This document shows, in pieces, positions 16,441 through 23,686 of a DNA stretch of 25,075 nucleotides; the first letter of the stretch is position 1, and each line of letters begins with the position of its first letter. A model generated the notes under the pieces. It made no database searches and was not told the DNA's origin. It saw only the letters and a program-made list of their open reading frames with translations. A program made the translations under genes and the position numbers. This DNA is from JAQVWU01 sp964628455 (lineage in GTDB: Bacteria > Bacillota > Clostridia > Oscillospirales > CAG-272): contig CAZVPD010000036.1 in assembly GCA_964628455.1 (NCBI GenBank), forward strand, positions 1 through 25,075, given 5' to 3'.

Positions 16441-17631
16441 TTAAGCGCTCAGATATTTTCTGAGCGATACTCCGCTCCCGATGATTCCCGTCAGAATGCC
16501 GACGCCGGCAAAACCGAACAAAACCGGCATTTTGATTTCGCTGAACATCAGGATCGATATCATCCGGAAAGTTTCGAGCATCATATTCTGCACATAGACA
16601 TATATATAAAACTGGAATAAAAAAGCAATAACGGACGCCATCAGCCCGATGATGATCCCCTCAAAAACGAAAGGAAGGGTGATAAACCAGTTGGTTGCGC
16701 CCACATACCGCATAATGACGATTTCCTGACGGCGGGAAAACACGGCCAGTTTGATCGTATTGATAATGATGGCTATGCTTACGACAAAAAGGATGGCGAG
16801 AAACCATGTGAAAATCAAAATAACACCCTGTTTGATATTATCGATCGTATGGGCGATGTCCGTATAGCAGTTGACTTTGTAAAGCATCGGATTCAGATTT
16901 TCGAGCTGATATTTAAGGGTGTTTACTTTGGAGTTGTCGTTGTATGTGATGATGAACTGGTCGGGCAGCGGATTTATCCTTAAATTGTTGAACAGATAGG
17001 GATATTCTATATACTTCACTTTCAGCTCCTCGAGTCCCGCGGCTTTGGAACTAAAAACCGTCGAAACGACATTCGGGAGCGTGTTGATTTCGATTTCGAG
17101 GGAGGCAATGGAACTGATCCGGTATGCCGCACGGTCGAAAGCTTCGATGATCCTGTTGAAATAAAGCTGCTGATTTGCGCGTTCGGAAGGGTCCGGTACG
17201 GCGTCGATCGCGGTCTGCATGGACGGCAGCCGCTGTTCGATCTCGTTTACAGCGTCGTATGCTTTCGTTATGTCGGTAAAATTCTCCAGCAGGACAACCT
17301 GTTTTTCCATATCAAGGATCGACTGAGCCGACTCGCCCGTTATATCGATGACCGGCAGTTCGGTTTCCGCCGGTGTTTCGGGCGCGGGATTTCCGCTGTC
17401 CGTTTCGGCTGACGGTTCGTTTTCTATCGATGTGTCGACCGAAACGACGATTTCGTTTAAAACATCGAGTTTATTCAGATTTAAGTTGAGGTTCAGTACG
17501 AGAAGCGCAAAACTCCCCATGACCACAAGACAGGACATAAGCACCATAACAGACGCAAGACTCATAACGCCGTTGCGCCAAAGCCCCTTGACGCTCTGTC
17601 CGATAAAATATACGACGCTATACCTGCGCAT
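16441..17631 (-). CDS. ftsX: Cell division protein FtsX with enlarged extracellular loop
   Basis: The 396-residue permease-like protein has four predicted membrane helices at about 24-48, 270-292, 316-346 and 366-388, and the family motif RRQEIVIMRYVGATNWF before TM3. FtsX pairs with FtsE to transmit ATP hydrolysis to extracellular peptidoglycan hydrolases. Typical Gram-positive FtsX proteins are near 300 residues. Here the first extracellular loop carries about 110 extra residues (roughly 67-175): a Pro/Glu/Thr-rich linker (SAETDSGNPAPETPAETELP) followed by a predicted helical segment, before the conserved NVVSTVFSSKAAGLEELK. The start is ATG 17631, with AGGTGG 8 nt upstream; a GTG at 17643 is the alternative. 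It overlaps the ftsE end by 14 nt. Confidence 0.95.
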   Translation of the reverse strand: MRRYSVVYFIGQSVKGLWRNGVMSLASVMVLMSCLVVMGSFALLVLNLNLNLNKLDVLNEIVVSVDTSIENEPSAETDSGNPAPETPAETELPVIDITGESAQSILDMEKQVVLLENFTDITKAYDAVNEIEQRLPSMQTAIDAVPDPSERANQQLYFNRIIEAFDRAAYRISSIASLEIEINTLPNVVSTVFSSKAAGLEELKVKYIEYPYLFNNLRINPLPDQFIITYNDNSKVNTLKYQLENLNPMLYKVNCYTDIAHTIDNIKQGVILIFTWFLAILFVVSIAIIINTIKLAVFSRRQEIVIMRYVGATNWFITLPFVFEGIIIGLMASVIAFLFQFYIYVYVQNMMLETFRMISILMFSEIKMPVLFGFAGVGILTGIIGSGVSLRKYLSA

Positions 17632-18304
17632 TAAACATACCACCTACCCTGTCGTCCGTAATTTTTCCGCCCTTCAGGGTAACGACACGCTGCTGAAAAT
17701 AATCCACCAGGCTTTTTTCATGGGTAACGACAATAACCGTTTTGTTTTTTTTATGTATTTTAATAAGCAGATTCATAATGTCAAGGCTGAGCTGCGGGTC
17801 GATGTTTCCGGTCGGCTCGTCCGCTATGATGGTCCGAGGGTTGTTTGCCATTGCGCGGGCAAGCGCAACACGCTGCTGTTCTCCGCCTGACAGCTGGGTG
17901 GGAAAGCATTTGTATTTTTCCTGCAAACTAACGATGCTGAGGATCGTGGGTACACGGCGCCGGATGACGCTTGCGGGTTCGCCTATGACTCTCATGGCAA
18001 AAGCGACGTTTTCGTAAACCGTTTTATTGGGAAAAAGGCGGAAGTCCTGGAAAACCACCCCGATTTGCCGGCGGTAATAAGGAACTTTATAATTCGGCAG
18101 TTTGACAAGGTCGAATTCGTCAACCGTTAGGCGTCCCGATGTGACTCTTTCCTCGCGCAGGAGAAGTTTCATGAGTGTTGATTTGCCCGCTCCCGATTCA
18201 CCCACGACAAATAAAAATTCTCCGTCATTCACCTTCAGATTGACGCCGTCCAGTGCACACGTTCCGTTATCATAAACCTTTCTTACATTTCGAAATTCTA
18301 TCAT
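17618..18304 (-). CDS. ftsE: Cell division ATP-binding protein FtsE
   Basis: The 228-residue ABC ATPase matches FtsE in length. Motifs are Walker A GESGAGKST (35-43), Q-loop Q86 (VFQDFRLFPNKTV), signature LSGGEQQRVALARA (138-151), Walker B RTIIADEPTGNID (157-169) and the switch histidine in VVTHEK. The sequence FQDFRLFPNKTVYENVAFA is characteristic of FtsE rather than LolD/MacB ATPases. It associates with FtsX at the inner face of the membrane. The coding overlap with ftsX indicates translational coupling. It follows the regulator gene by 50 nt with no visible promoter or terminator, so it is probably transcribed from the promoter at 19511-19539. The ribosome site is weak. Confidence 0.97.
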   Translation of the reverse strand: MIEFRNVRKVYDNGTCALDGVNLKVNDGEFLFVVGESGAGKSTLMKLLLREERVTSGRLTVDEFDLVKLPNYKVPYYRRQIGVVFQDFRLFPNKTVYENVAFAMRVIGEPASVIRRRVPTILSIVSLQEKYKCFPTQLSGGEQQRVALARAMANNPRTIIADEPTGNIDPQLSLDIMNLLIKIHKKNKTVIVVTHEKSLVDYFQQRVVTLKGGKITDDRVGGMFNAQV

Positions 18305-18354
18305 TTATACGGTTCTTTCTGTGTTTCGGAAAAGTTTCGGGGAAATCCGTGCAT

Positions 18355-19440
18355 TTAAAATTTTACGGGCTTCGACGTAAGATATTTTTTTACCATGAGT
18401 GCGACTTTAAAAGTGATGGCATGTTCGAACTCACGCAGGTCAAGACCCGTAAGCTTGCGGATTTTCTCAAGCCTGTAGACCAGCGTATTCCGGTGAACAA
18501 ACAGTTTACGCGATGTTTCCGAAACGTTCAGGTTGTTTTCAAAAAAGCATTGGATGGTCATCAGGGTTTCACGGTCAAGGGATTCGAGGGAACCCTTCTT
18601 GAAAACCTCCTGCAAAAACATTTCGCAAAGCGTTGTGGGCAGCTGATATATCAGTCTGCCTATACCCAAGTTTTCATAGCTGATGATATTTTTTTCCGTA
18701 TCGAATACTTTACCCACCTCAAGCGCGACCTGAGCTTCTTTGAATGAGCGGGCTAGATCCTTGATGTTATCAACCGCAGTGCCTATACCGATGGTGACTT
18801 TTGTATAAAACTCCGATGAAATGGTGTCGGCAATCTGTTTCGCGGTTTTTTCGATTTCTTTCGAGTCGTAATTCGGTTTGGTTTCTTTTACAAGAACGAT
18901 CTCCTGTTCGCCGACAGAGATGACATAATCTTTATTTTTATCGGGAAACATGTTCTGGATCATGTCATAGGGTATCATTTCGTTTTTACCGAAAAATTTT
19001 ATTAAAAAGACGATCCGCATCATATCGGCGGAAAAACGAAGTTCTTTGGACTTTATATAAATATCACTCGGCAGGATGTTGTCGAGTATAATATTTTTGA
19101 TAAAAGAACTTTTGTCGTATTTTTCATCGTAAAGATTTTTTATGTTGCTCAGTGATATCGCAAGCACCATGGAAAGCTTTTCGGCTGTTTTGTCTTCCCC
19201 TTCCACAAACACCACATATTCCGATTTTATACCGGTTCCTATAGGGCGGTAGGTGTATCCCCCCGAAGTAACCACGTCTGTGGTGTATGCGAGTTCATCG
19301 CGTATACCCTGCCTGGATTCTCCGATTTTGACCAGTTCGCTGCATGATATGATAACTCCGTTTTCATCGATTAATCCGATAATGCGATCAACAGCATCTT
19401 TCATCTGATGAATAATACCCTGAAATAATCTGTTTGACAC
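18355..19440 (-). CDS. PucR/CdaR-family transcriptional regulator
   Basis: The 361-residue protein has a C-terminal PucR-type helix-turn-helix (about 305-345: ENNLNVSETSRKLFVHRNTLVYRLEKIRKLTG). A central CdaR GGDEF-like domain (about 150-270) contains VTIGIGTAVDNIKDLARSFKEAQVALEVG. The N-terminal region, opening MSNRLFQGIIHQMKDAVDRIIG and containing DENGVIISCS, resembles a PAS/sugar-diacid-recognition sensor. Family members respond to small molecules such as sugar diacids, purines or amino acids. The start is GTG at 19440, fixed by AAAGGAGGTG (complement of 19446-19455) five nt upstream. It has its own promoter and an operator-like dyad in the leader, which would fit autoregulation. Its targets may include the downstream ftsEX genes; this is inference from position. 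Confidence 0.88.
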   Translation of the reverse strand: MSNRLFQGIIHQMKDAVDRIIGLIDENGVIISCSELVKIGESRQGIRDELAYTTDVVTSGGYTYRPIGTGIKSEYVVFVEGEDKTAEKLSMVLAISLSNIKNLYDEKYDKSSFIKNIILDNILPSDIYIKSKELRFSADMMRIVFLIKFFGKNEMIPYDMIQNMFPDKNKDYVISVGEQEIVLVKETKPNYDSKEIEKTAKQIADTISSEFYTKVTIGIGTAVDNIKDLARSFKEAQVALEVGKVFDTEKNIISYENLGIGRLIYQLPTTLCEMFLQEVFKKGSLESLDRETLMTIQCFFENNLNVSETSRKLFVHRNTLVYRLEKIRKLTGLDLREFEHAITFKVALMVKKYLTSKPVKF

Positions 19441-19445
19441 ACTGG

Positions 19446-19455
19446 CACCTCCTTT
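19446..19455 (-). promoter_or_regulatory. Ribosome binding site fixing a GTG start
   Basis: The minus strand reads AAAGGAGGTG, five nt upstream of GTG at 19440. The near-perfect match to the 16S rRNA 3' end makes the GTG start of the regulator secure. Confidence 0.8.
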
Positions 19456-19458
19456 CGG

Positions 19459-19476
19459 TTAGTAGATATATACTAA
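19459..19476. promoter_or_regulatory. 18-bp imperfect palindrome in the regulator leader
   Basis: TTAGTAGATATATACTAA is symmetric apart from one base pair of the dyad. It lies between the predicted transcription start (about 19504) and the ribosome site, ending 3 nt from it. It could be an autoregulatory operator or, as RNA, a hairpin limiting access to the ribosome site. Confidence 0.4.
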
Positions 19477-19510
19477 ATTCAATAAATAATTTCTCATAAT
19501 GTTAGAAACT

Positions 19511-19539
19511 ATCATACACTATTATTTTTTGTTTTTCAA
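19511..19539 (-). promoter_or_regulatory. Sigma-A promoter of the regulator-ftsEX unit
   Basis: The minus strand carries TTGAAA (19534-19539) and TATGAT (19511-19516) separated by 17 bp in a very AT-rich stretch. The predicted start is near 19504, about 64 nt before the GTG start codon. It is the last clear promoter upstream of ftsE. Confidence 0.7.
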
Positions 19540-19565
19540 TACTTAATTTATTAATTTTAAAAAAA

Positions 19566-20360
19566 CTACATCATTTTTACCGTGTATATGATTGCGATCA
19601 GCAAATATGCGGCAAGAAGCAGGATGATCGAATAGAGCATGATCCCGGGGATGAACAGAACCGCGGCTGAGCCGGCAAACGTTATGACAGCCGCTGTCAG
19701 GAAGGGATAATACCTGTATTCTTTTTTCATGATCTTTACTTTTTTCCCGTTCAGCATGATATATCCCTGTGCCCGTCTGAGTATCAGTATAGCAGCGATA
19801 AAAATAAGGGGCAGAAGGACAGCCGAACCCTTTGCGGCTGTCTTGACGATGTTTTTCAACGGTATTGCCGTGGAGCCGAGAGAACCGGTGTATAAAAACA
19901 CCGTTCCCGCAGCGGTTATGACAGAAAACCAGAAAAAATCGCGCTGATAAAAACAATAGATAAAATAAAGTACGGTGGCGGTTATCAGACATATCACGGT
20001 TCCCGTTACAAGCAGGTAGGTAAAAACAAGGGATAGACCGGACAGCAGCGCAGCGCTTCCGAGAAGCAGGAAACTGCCGATAAACTTCCTGCTGTCATCG
20101 ATTTTCCGTTTTTTTTGTATGATATAATAAACAAGCGAGGATATAAACGCAATTCCGAGTCCGATCCGGAAAAAAGGGAGCGCATATATGATAAATTGTG
20201 CTTCAAAATGAATGTTGTTTTTTTTCAAAAGAAGGAGCGTGACAATGACGGCGGTTACTGCAATCAGCAAGGCCATCATTCGGTTGGCTAAAAAATCATC
20301 CCGTTCTTCAATATCCGTTTTGGTTTTTCCGGCAGGGATGTTTATGTTGTTGGCACTCAA
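19566..20360 (-). CDS. Polytopic membrane protein of unknown function
   Basis: The 264-residue protein is very hydrophobic, with about seven to eight likely membrane helices (around 28-46, 55-80, 92-115, 118-137, 142-160, 176-196, 217-237 and 241-261). A short polar N-terminus (AGKTKTDIEERDDF) probably faces the cytoplasm. No catalytic motif or family signature was recognised. The start is TTG at 20360, with GGAG about 8 nt upstream. An internal ATG, the first of the two Met codons near residue 28, would remove the polar N-terminus. It follows rsmE by 25 nt and probably shares its promoter. No intrinsic terminator is apparent after its stop, in the AT-rich 19540-19565 stretch. Confidence 0.72.
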   Translation of the reverse strand: MSANNINIPAGKTKTDIEERDDFLANRMMALLIAVTAVIVTLLLLKKNNIHFEAQFIIYALPFFRIGLGIAFISSLVYYIIQKKRKIDDSRKFIGSFLLLGSAALLSGLSLVFTYLLVTGTVICLITATVLYFIYCFYQRDFFWFSVITAAGTVFLYTGSLGSTAIPLKNIVKTAAKGSAVLLPLIFIAAILILRRAQGYIMLNGKKVKIMKKEYRYYPFLTAAVITFAGSAAVLFIPGIMLYSIILLLAAYLLIAIIYTVKMM

Positions 20361-20385
20361 AAAAGATCACTCCAAGTTCTGTTTA

Positions 20386-21150
20386 TTATATTTGTTCTTC
20401 TGACCGGGACCGGCTCAGTTCGTATTCGTATGCCAGGCATGAAAGCACAAAAACCGGGGCTGTTTCACATCGCAGTATCCGCTTCCCCAGTCCGGCGGTA
20501 CAGAGTCCTGCCTCTTTGGCTGCCGAGATCTCTGCAGATGAAAAACCGCCTTCGGAACCGATCATAAAACGGATATTTTTCGGCATGCTTTTTTGCGACC
20601 GCAATAAAACTCCGATCGGAACGGTTTCTTCTCCTTCATAACAGATAAATCTCAGGTCTCCTCCGGCGGCTTTTGTAACCGCCTGCCCGAATTCCAGCAT
20701 CGGCATTACCTGCGGAATGATCCCTCTGCCGCACTGCATCGCGGCTTCTCTCGCAATCTTTTGAAGGCGTTCAGCCTTTCTTTGAGCCGCTTTAACATCG
20801 GGACGCGAAACACATCGTTCTGAAAGAAAGGGTGTCAGCGTGCTGACGCCTGTTTCAACCGCTTTCTGGAGAATCGTCTCTAGTTTGTCTCCTTTGGGCA
20901 TTGCCTGGTATAAATGCACCGCATAAGGAGGTTCCGAACGAGTGGTCCGGACATTTGTGATTTCCGACGTTATTCTATCGGCTGACGAAGACGTTATGAT
21001 GCATTCGTATTCATGACCGGAAAAATCAACGGCAGTTATCCGGTCGCCTTCCTTCATACGCAGGGAATTTTTTATGTGACGCGCATCGCTTCCCGTGATG
21101 ATGACGTTCGTTCCGTCAATATTTTCAGCAGGCAAAAAAAATTTAGGCAT
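20386..21150 (-). CDS. rsmE: 16S rRNA (uracil-1498-N3)-methyltransferase RsmE
   Basis: The 254-residue protein has an N-terminal PUA-like RNA-binding domain (MPKFFLPAENIDG, DARHIKNSLRMKEGD) and a SPOUT methyltransferase domain. The knotted S-adenosylmethionine site is visible as IGSEGGFSSAEI (197-208) and LGKRILRCETAP (221-232). YQAMPKGDKLETILQKAVETGV (81-102) is another family hallmark. It methylates U1498 of 16S rRNA in assembled 30S subunits. It lies next to prmA in the common Firmicutes order dnaK-dnaJ-prmA-rsmE. Here, however, a 266-nt gap with its own consensus promoter separates it from prmA. The ribosome site (GGAA 11 nt upstream) is poor. Confidence 0.96.
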   Translation of the reverse strand: MPKFFLPAENIDGTNVIITGSDARHIKNSLRMKEGDRITAVDFSGHEYECIITSSSADRITSEITNVRTTRSEPPYAVHLYQAMPKGDKLETILQKAVETGVSTLTPFLSERCVSRPDVKAAQRKAERLQKIAREAAMQCGRGIIPQVMPMLEFGQAVTKAAGGDLRFICYEGEETVPIGVLLRSQKSMPKNIRFMIGSEGGFSSAEISAAKEAGLCTAGLGKRILRCETAPVFVLSCLAYEYELSRSRSEEQI

Positions 21151-21309
21151 ATTGTATTGTTCCGGTTTTTTTGATGGATATCGGATGACCGATGTTTGCT
21201 GACGTTCGGCTGTTGTTTTTGCCGTTTTTCATGGTTGTATATTGTATAGCCTTATGTCTGCCGGGATATATGTCGTTATGTATATAAATTTCTGTGCTTT
21301 TTTTGCTTC

Positions 21310-21340
21310 TTTATACGAAATAACGGGATTACCGTATAAA
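21310..21340 (-). other. Stem-loop at the 5' end of the rsmE leader
   Basis: TTTATACG (21310-21317) and CGTATAAA (21333-21340) are exact inverted repeats flanking a 15-nt loop that can pair further (TAA/TTA). In the minus-strand transcript this lies a few nucleotides from the predicted 5' end. Such a 5' stem-loop commonly protects mRNA, but no function is shown. Confidence 0.45.
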
Positions 21341-21350
21341 ATATCAATCA

Positions 21351-21379
21351 ATTATACTATACGTATTATGATTTGTCAA
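21351..21379 (-). promoter_or_regulatory. Consensus sigma-A promoter upstream of rsmE
   Basis: The minus strand has a perfect TTGACA (21374-21379) and perfect TATAAT (21351-21356) with a 17-bp spacer. The predicted start is near 21344, giving an rsmE leader of about 195 nt. The leader contains a stem-loop near its 5' end and a possible 29-codon reading frame (21232-21143) overlapping the rsmE start, but no recognisable riboswitch. Confidence 0.88.
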
Positions 21380-21416
21380 ATTTTTTTTTCCGGATATCCT
21401 GTTTATATCCGCGGTG

Positions 21417-22340
21417 TTATTTTTGTTTTATGCCGCCGTAAACAAACAGCAGTCCGCTCCAGCCGTTGTTGTGGATTTCATCGGATAACAGAAATCCTTC
21501 GGAAAAAAAGGCTTTTTTTACTTCACCGCATTGTTCGTCTATAACACCCGAAACGGCGACGACCCCTCCCGGTCTGATATTTTTCCCCGCGCTTTTGGAC
21601 AGCCTGATGAGTATTTCGGCCGTGATATTCGCGGTCATAAAATCATACGTGCCTTCTGCGGCGGAAAGCAGGTCGGATATGCCGCAGGTGACATTACGGC
21701 AGCCGTTTTTCAGGATGTTTTCACGGGCTATTTTCACGGCCATGGGGTCGATATCATATGCGCTGACTTCGGCTGCGCCCAATTTCGACGCGGCAATGGC
21801 GAGGATACCGCTTCCGGTGCCGGCGTCAAGGACCCTGGAACCTGCCGGAAGGTTTTTTTCAAGCAATTCGGCACATAACTGTGTGCTTTCGTGCGTTCCT
21901 GTCCCGAAAGCCATTCCGGGGTCCATCGTGATGATGATCTGACCGGATTCGGTTTCCTCATACGTTTCCCATTCTGGGACGATGACCAGTTTCCGCCCTA
22001 TCCTGATCGGTTTATAAAATTGCTTCCAGTTGTCCGCCCAGTCTTCTTCGTCGATTTCGGTCAATTCGATCTGATAAGTTTTCCCCAGCGAAGTGAAGCG
22101 TTCGCTGATGAAAGTCCGGTATTCTTCGGCCTTTCGATCTTCGGACAGGAACAGGCTGACCGATGCTTCGCCGCGCCGCTGAAGCAGCTGACTGTCGATC
22201 AATTCACCGTATACGGGATTGTATTCGATGACATCGCTGAAATCTTCGATCATCAGGTTCGTATCGAGAATGCTCATGACGGCACAGACGGTGTCGACGT
22301 CGGAAGGAGTGCATATTGTTTTTAGCCGGGTCCATTTCAT
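21417..22340 (-). CDS. prmA: Ribosomal protein L11 methyltransferase PrmA
   Basis: The 307-residue protein has the PrmA substrate-binding N-terminal domain (about 1-110, with WADNWKQFYKPIRIG) and a class I methyltransferase domain. Key motifs are MDPGMAFGTGTHEST (139-153), the S-adenosylmethionine glycine loop VLDAGTGSGILAIAA (170-184), an acidic SAYDIDPMAV and the ANITAEIL motif IV. It trimethylates L11 in the cytosol. GAGGA lies about 8 nt before the ATG. It follows the dnaJ terminator, and no clear promoter is visible in the 70 nt between, so it may rely on read-through or an unrecognised promoter. Confidence 0.96.
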   Translation of the reverse strand: MKWTRLKTICTPSDVDTVCAVMSILDTNLMIEDFSDVIEYNPVYGELIDSQLLQRRGEASVSLFLSEDRKAEEYRTFISERFTSLGKTYQIELTEIDEEDWADNWKQFYKPIRIGRKLVIVPEWETYEETESGQIIITMDPGMAFGTGTHESTQLCAELLEKNLPAGSRVLDAGTGSGILAIAASKLGAAEVSAYDIDPMAVKIARENILKNGCRNVTCGISDLLSAAEGTYDFMTANITAEILIRLSKSAGKNIRPGGVVAVSGVIDEQCGEVKKAFFSEGFLLSDEIHNNGWSGLLFVYGGIKQK

Positions 22341-22409
22341 GACGGATTCCTCACTTTATCAAGCGGTTATTGGTTCCGGTGCAGCTGACATTCCGGATGA
22401 GTACGGTTC

Positions 22410-22437
22410 AAAAAAAGGCGGGAGTATCTCTCCCGCC
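22410..22437 (-). terminator. Intrinsic terminator after dnaJ
   Basis: On the minus strand GGCGGGAG and CTCCCGCC (22437-22417) form a perfect 8-bp GC-rich stem with a 5-nt loop, followed by seven Ts (22416-22410). It lies shortly after the dnaJ stop at 22443 and before prmA. Confidence 0.93.
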
Positions 22438-22442
22438 CGGTA

Positions 22443-23591
22443 TTATTTTTTTCTGAAAATTTTATCAAAAAACGACTTTTTCCTCGAATGATTCGCATCG
22501 CAGCATTTGGATGAAAACTGCCGCAGCATTTCTTTTTGCTCGTTGTTTAAATTCGTCGGAACCTCCACCGTTACCCTGAACCGCAGGTCGCCGCGGACGC
22601 GCGGGTTGTTGGGCTGCTGGATTCCCTTGCCGCGTATGGTAAAGGATGTGCCTGTCTGCGTCCCTTCGGATATCGTGTAACCGACAGGTCCCTCAAGGGT
22701 CGGAACTTCGATTTCGGCTCCGAGCGCGGCATCGGTAAACGTGATCGGTACCTCGCAGTAAATATCGTAACCGTCACGCTGAAATATTTCATGCGGCTTC
22801 ACGGTCACTACAATGATAAGGTCTCCAGAGGCCCCCCCGTTGCGGCCTTCGTTGCCCTGTCCGCGGGTGGCGACTTTTTGTCCGTCGTCAATACCTGCCG
22901 GAATTGCGATTTCGATTTTTTTGGTTACTTTTATAAACCCTTTGCCGGAGCAGTTCGGACAGGGAGTTTTGATGATTTTACCGGTTCCGTGACAGCTGTC
23001 GCAGGGTCTTTGCGTCTTCATCATTCCCAAAGCTGTTCGCTGGGTTATATGCTGGGTCCCGCTGCCCTGGCAGACGGAACAGGTTTCGGCGGAGGATCCT
23101 TTCGCAGCGCCGCTGCTCTTGCATTCCGGGCATTTTTCGATGCGGTTATACGAAATTTCTTTTTTCGCGCCGAAAGCCGCTTCTTCGAAAGTGAGTGTCA
23201 GGCGGTACATGATATCGTCGCCGCGCTGAGGTCCGTTCCGGCGTGCGGATGAGTTTGCGCTGCCGCCCCCGAAGAAACTCCCGAATATATCTCCGAGGTC
23301 TCCGAAATCGAATCCGCCGAATCCGCCGAAGTCGCCGAAACCGGCTCCGCCCATACTGGGATCGATACCTTCAAAACCGTACTGGTCATAACGCGATTTT
23401 TTTTCGGAGTCGCTCAGCACTGCGTATGCTTCGTTTATTTCTTTGAATTTAACCTCGGCTTCGGCGTTGCCCGGATTCATATCGGGGTGGTATTTTTTTG
23501 CCAGTTTGCGGTATGCTTTTTTGATTTCATCGTCATCCGCTCCCTTTGACAGACCCAACACCTCGTAATAATCGCGTTTGTTGTCAGCCAT
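22443..23591 (-). CDS. dnaJ: Chaperone protein DnaJ
   Basis: The 382-residue type I Hsp40 has a J domain (1-70) with HPD at 35-37, a Gly/Phe-rich segment (72-110) and a zinc-binding domain with four Cys motifs starting at 154, 171, 197 and 211. C-terminal substrate-binding domains follow (about 220-355). The first zinc motif reads CPECKSSG, with serine for the usual first glycine; the other three are canonical (CSVCQGSG, CDSCHGTG, CPNCSGKG). The tail has a Cys/His segment (SKCCDANHSRKK) and is basic. DnaJ delivers substrates to DnaK and stimulates its ATPase. GAGGG lies 8 nt before the start. It is the second gene after dnaK and is followed by a terminator. Confidence 0.97.
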   Translation of the reverse strand: MADNKRDYYEVLGLSKGADDDEIKKAYRKLAKKYHPDMNPGNAEAEVKFKEINEAYAVLSDSEKKSRYDQYGFEGIDPSMGGAGFGDFGGFGGFDFGDLGDIFGSFFGGGSANSSARRNGPQRGDDIMYRLTLTFEEAAFGAKKEISYNRIEKCPECKSSGAAKGSSAETCSVCQGSGTQHITQRTALGMMKTQRPCDSCHGTGKIIKTPCPNCSGKGFIKVTKKIEIAIPAGIDDGQKVATRGQGNEGRNGGASGDLIIVVTVKPHEIFQRDGYDIYCEVPITFTDAALGAEIEVPTLEGPVGYTISEGTQTGTSFTIRGKGIQQPNNPRVRGDLRFRVTVEVPTNLNNEQKEMLRQFSSKCCDANHSRKKSFFDKIFRKK

Positions 23592-23626
23592 TTATAAACC
23601 CTCTGCGTATGTTATTTGGCGGCAGA

Positions 23627-23654
23627 GGGGGTACGGATACCGGATCCGTCCCCC
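23627..23654 (-). other. Intercistronic hairpin between dnaK and dnaJ
   Basis: On the minus strand GGGGG-ACGGAT pairs with ATCCGT-A-CCCCC, an 11-bp stem with one bulged base and a short loop (about 23627-23654). No T-run follows, so it is not a standard terminator. It may slow decay of the dnaK message or lower read-through into dnaJ. Confidence 0.55.
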
Positions 23655-23686
23655 GCTTGCCCGTTAGGAATGCATTTTATGACCGT

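Noticed and set aside
21143..21232. A 29-codon upstream reading frame in the rsmE leader overlapping the rsmE start
   Set aside because: It has no ribosome site and no recognisable composition or motif; it is mentioned only as part of the leader.
21151..21416. Known riboswitch or tRNA in the prmA-rsmE gap
   Set aside because: No cloverleaf, T-loop motif or recognisable riboswitch core was seen; only the promoter and a simple stem-loop can be supported.
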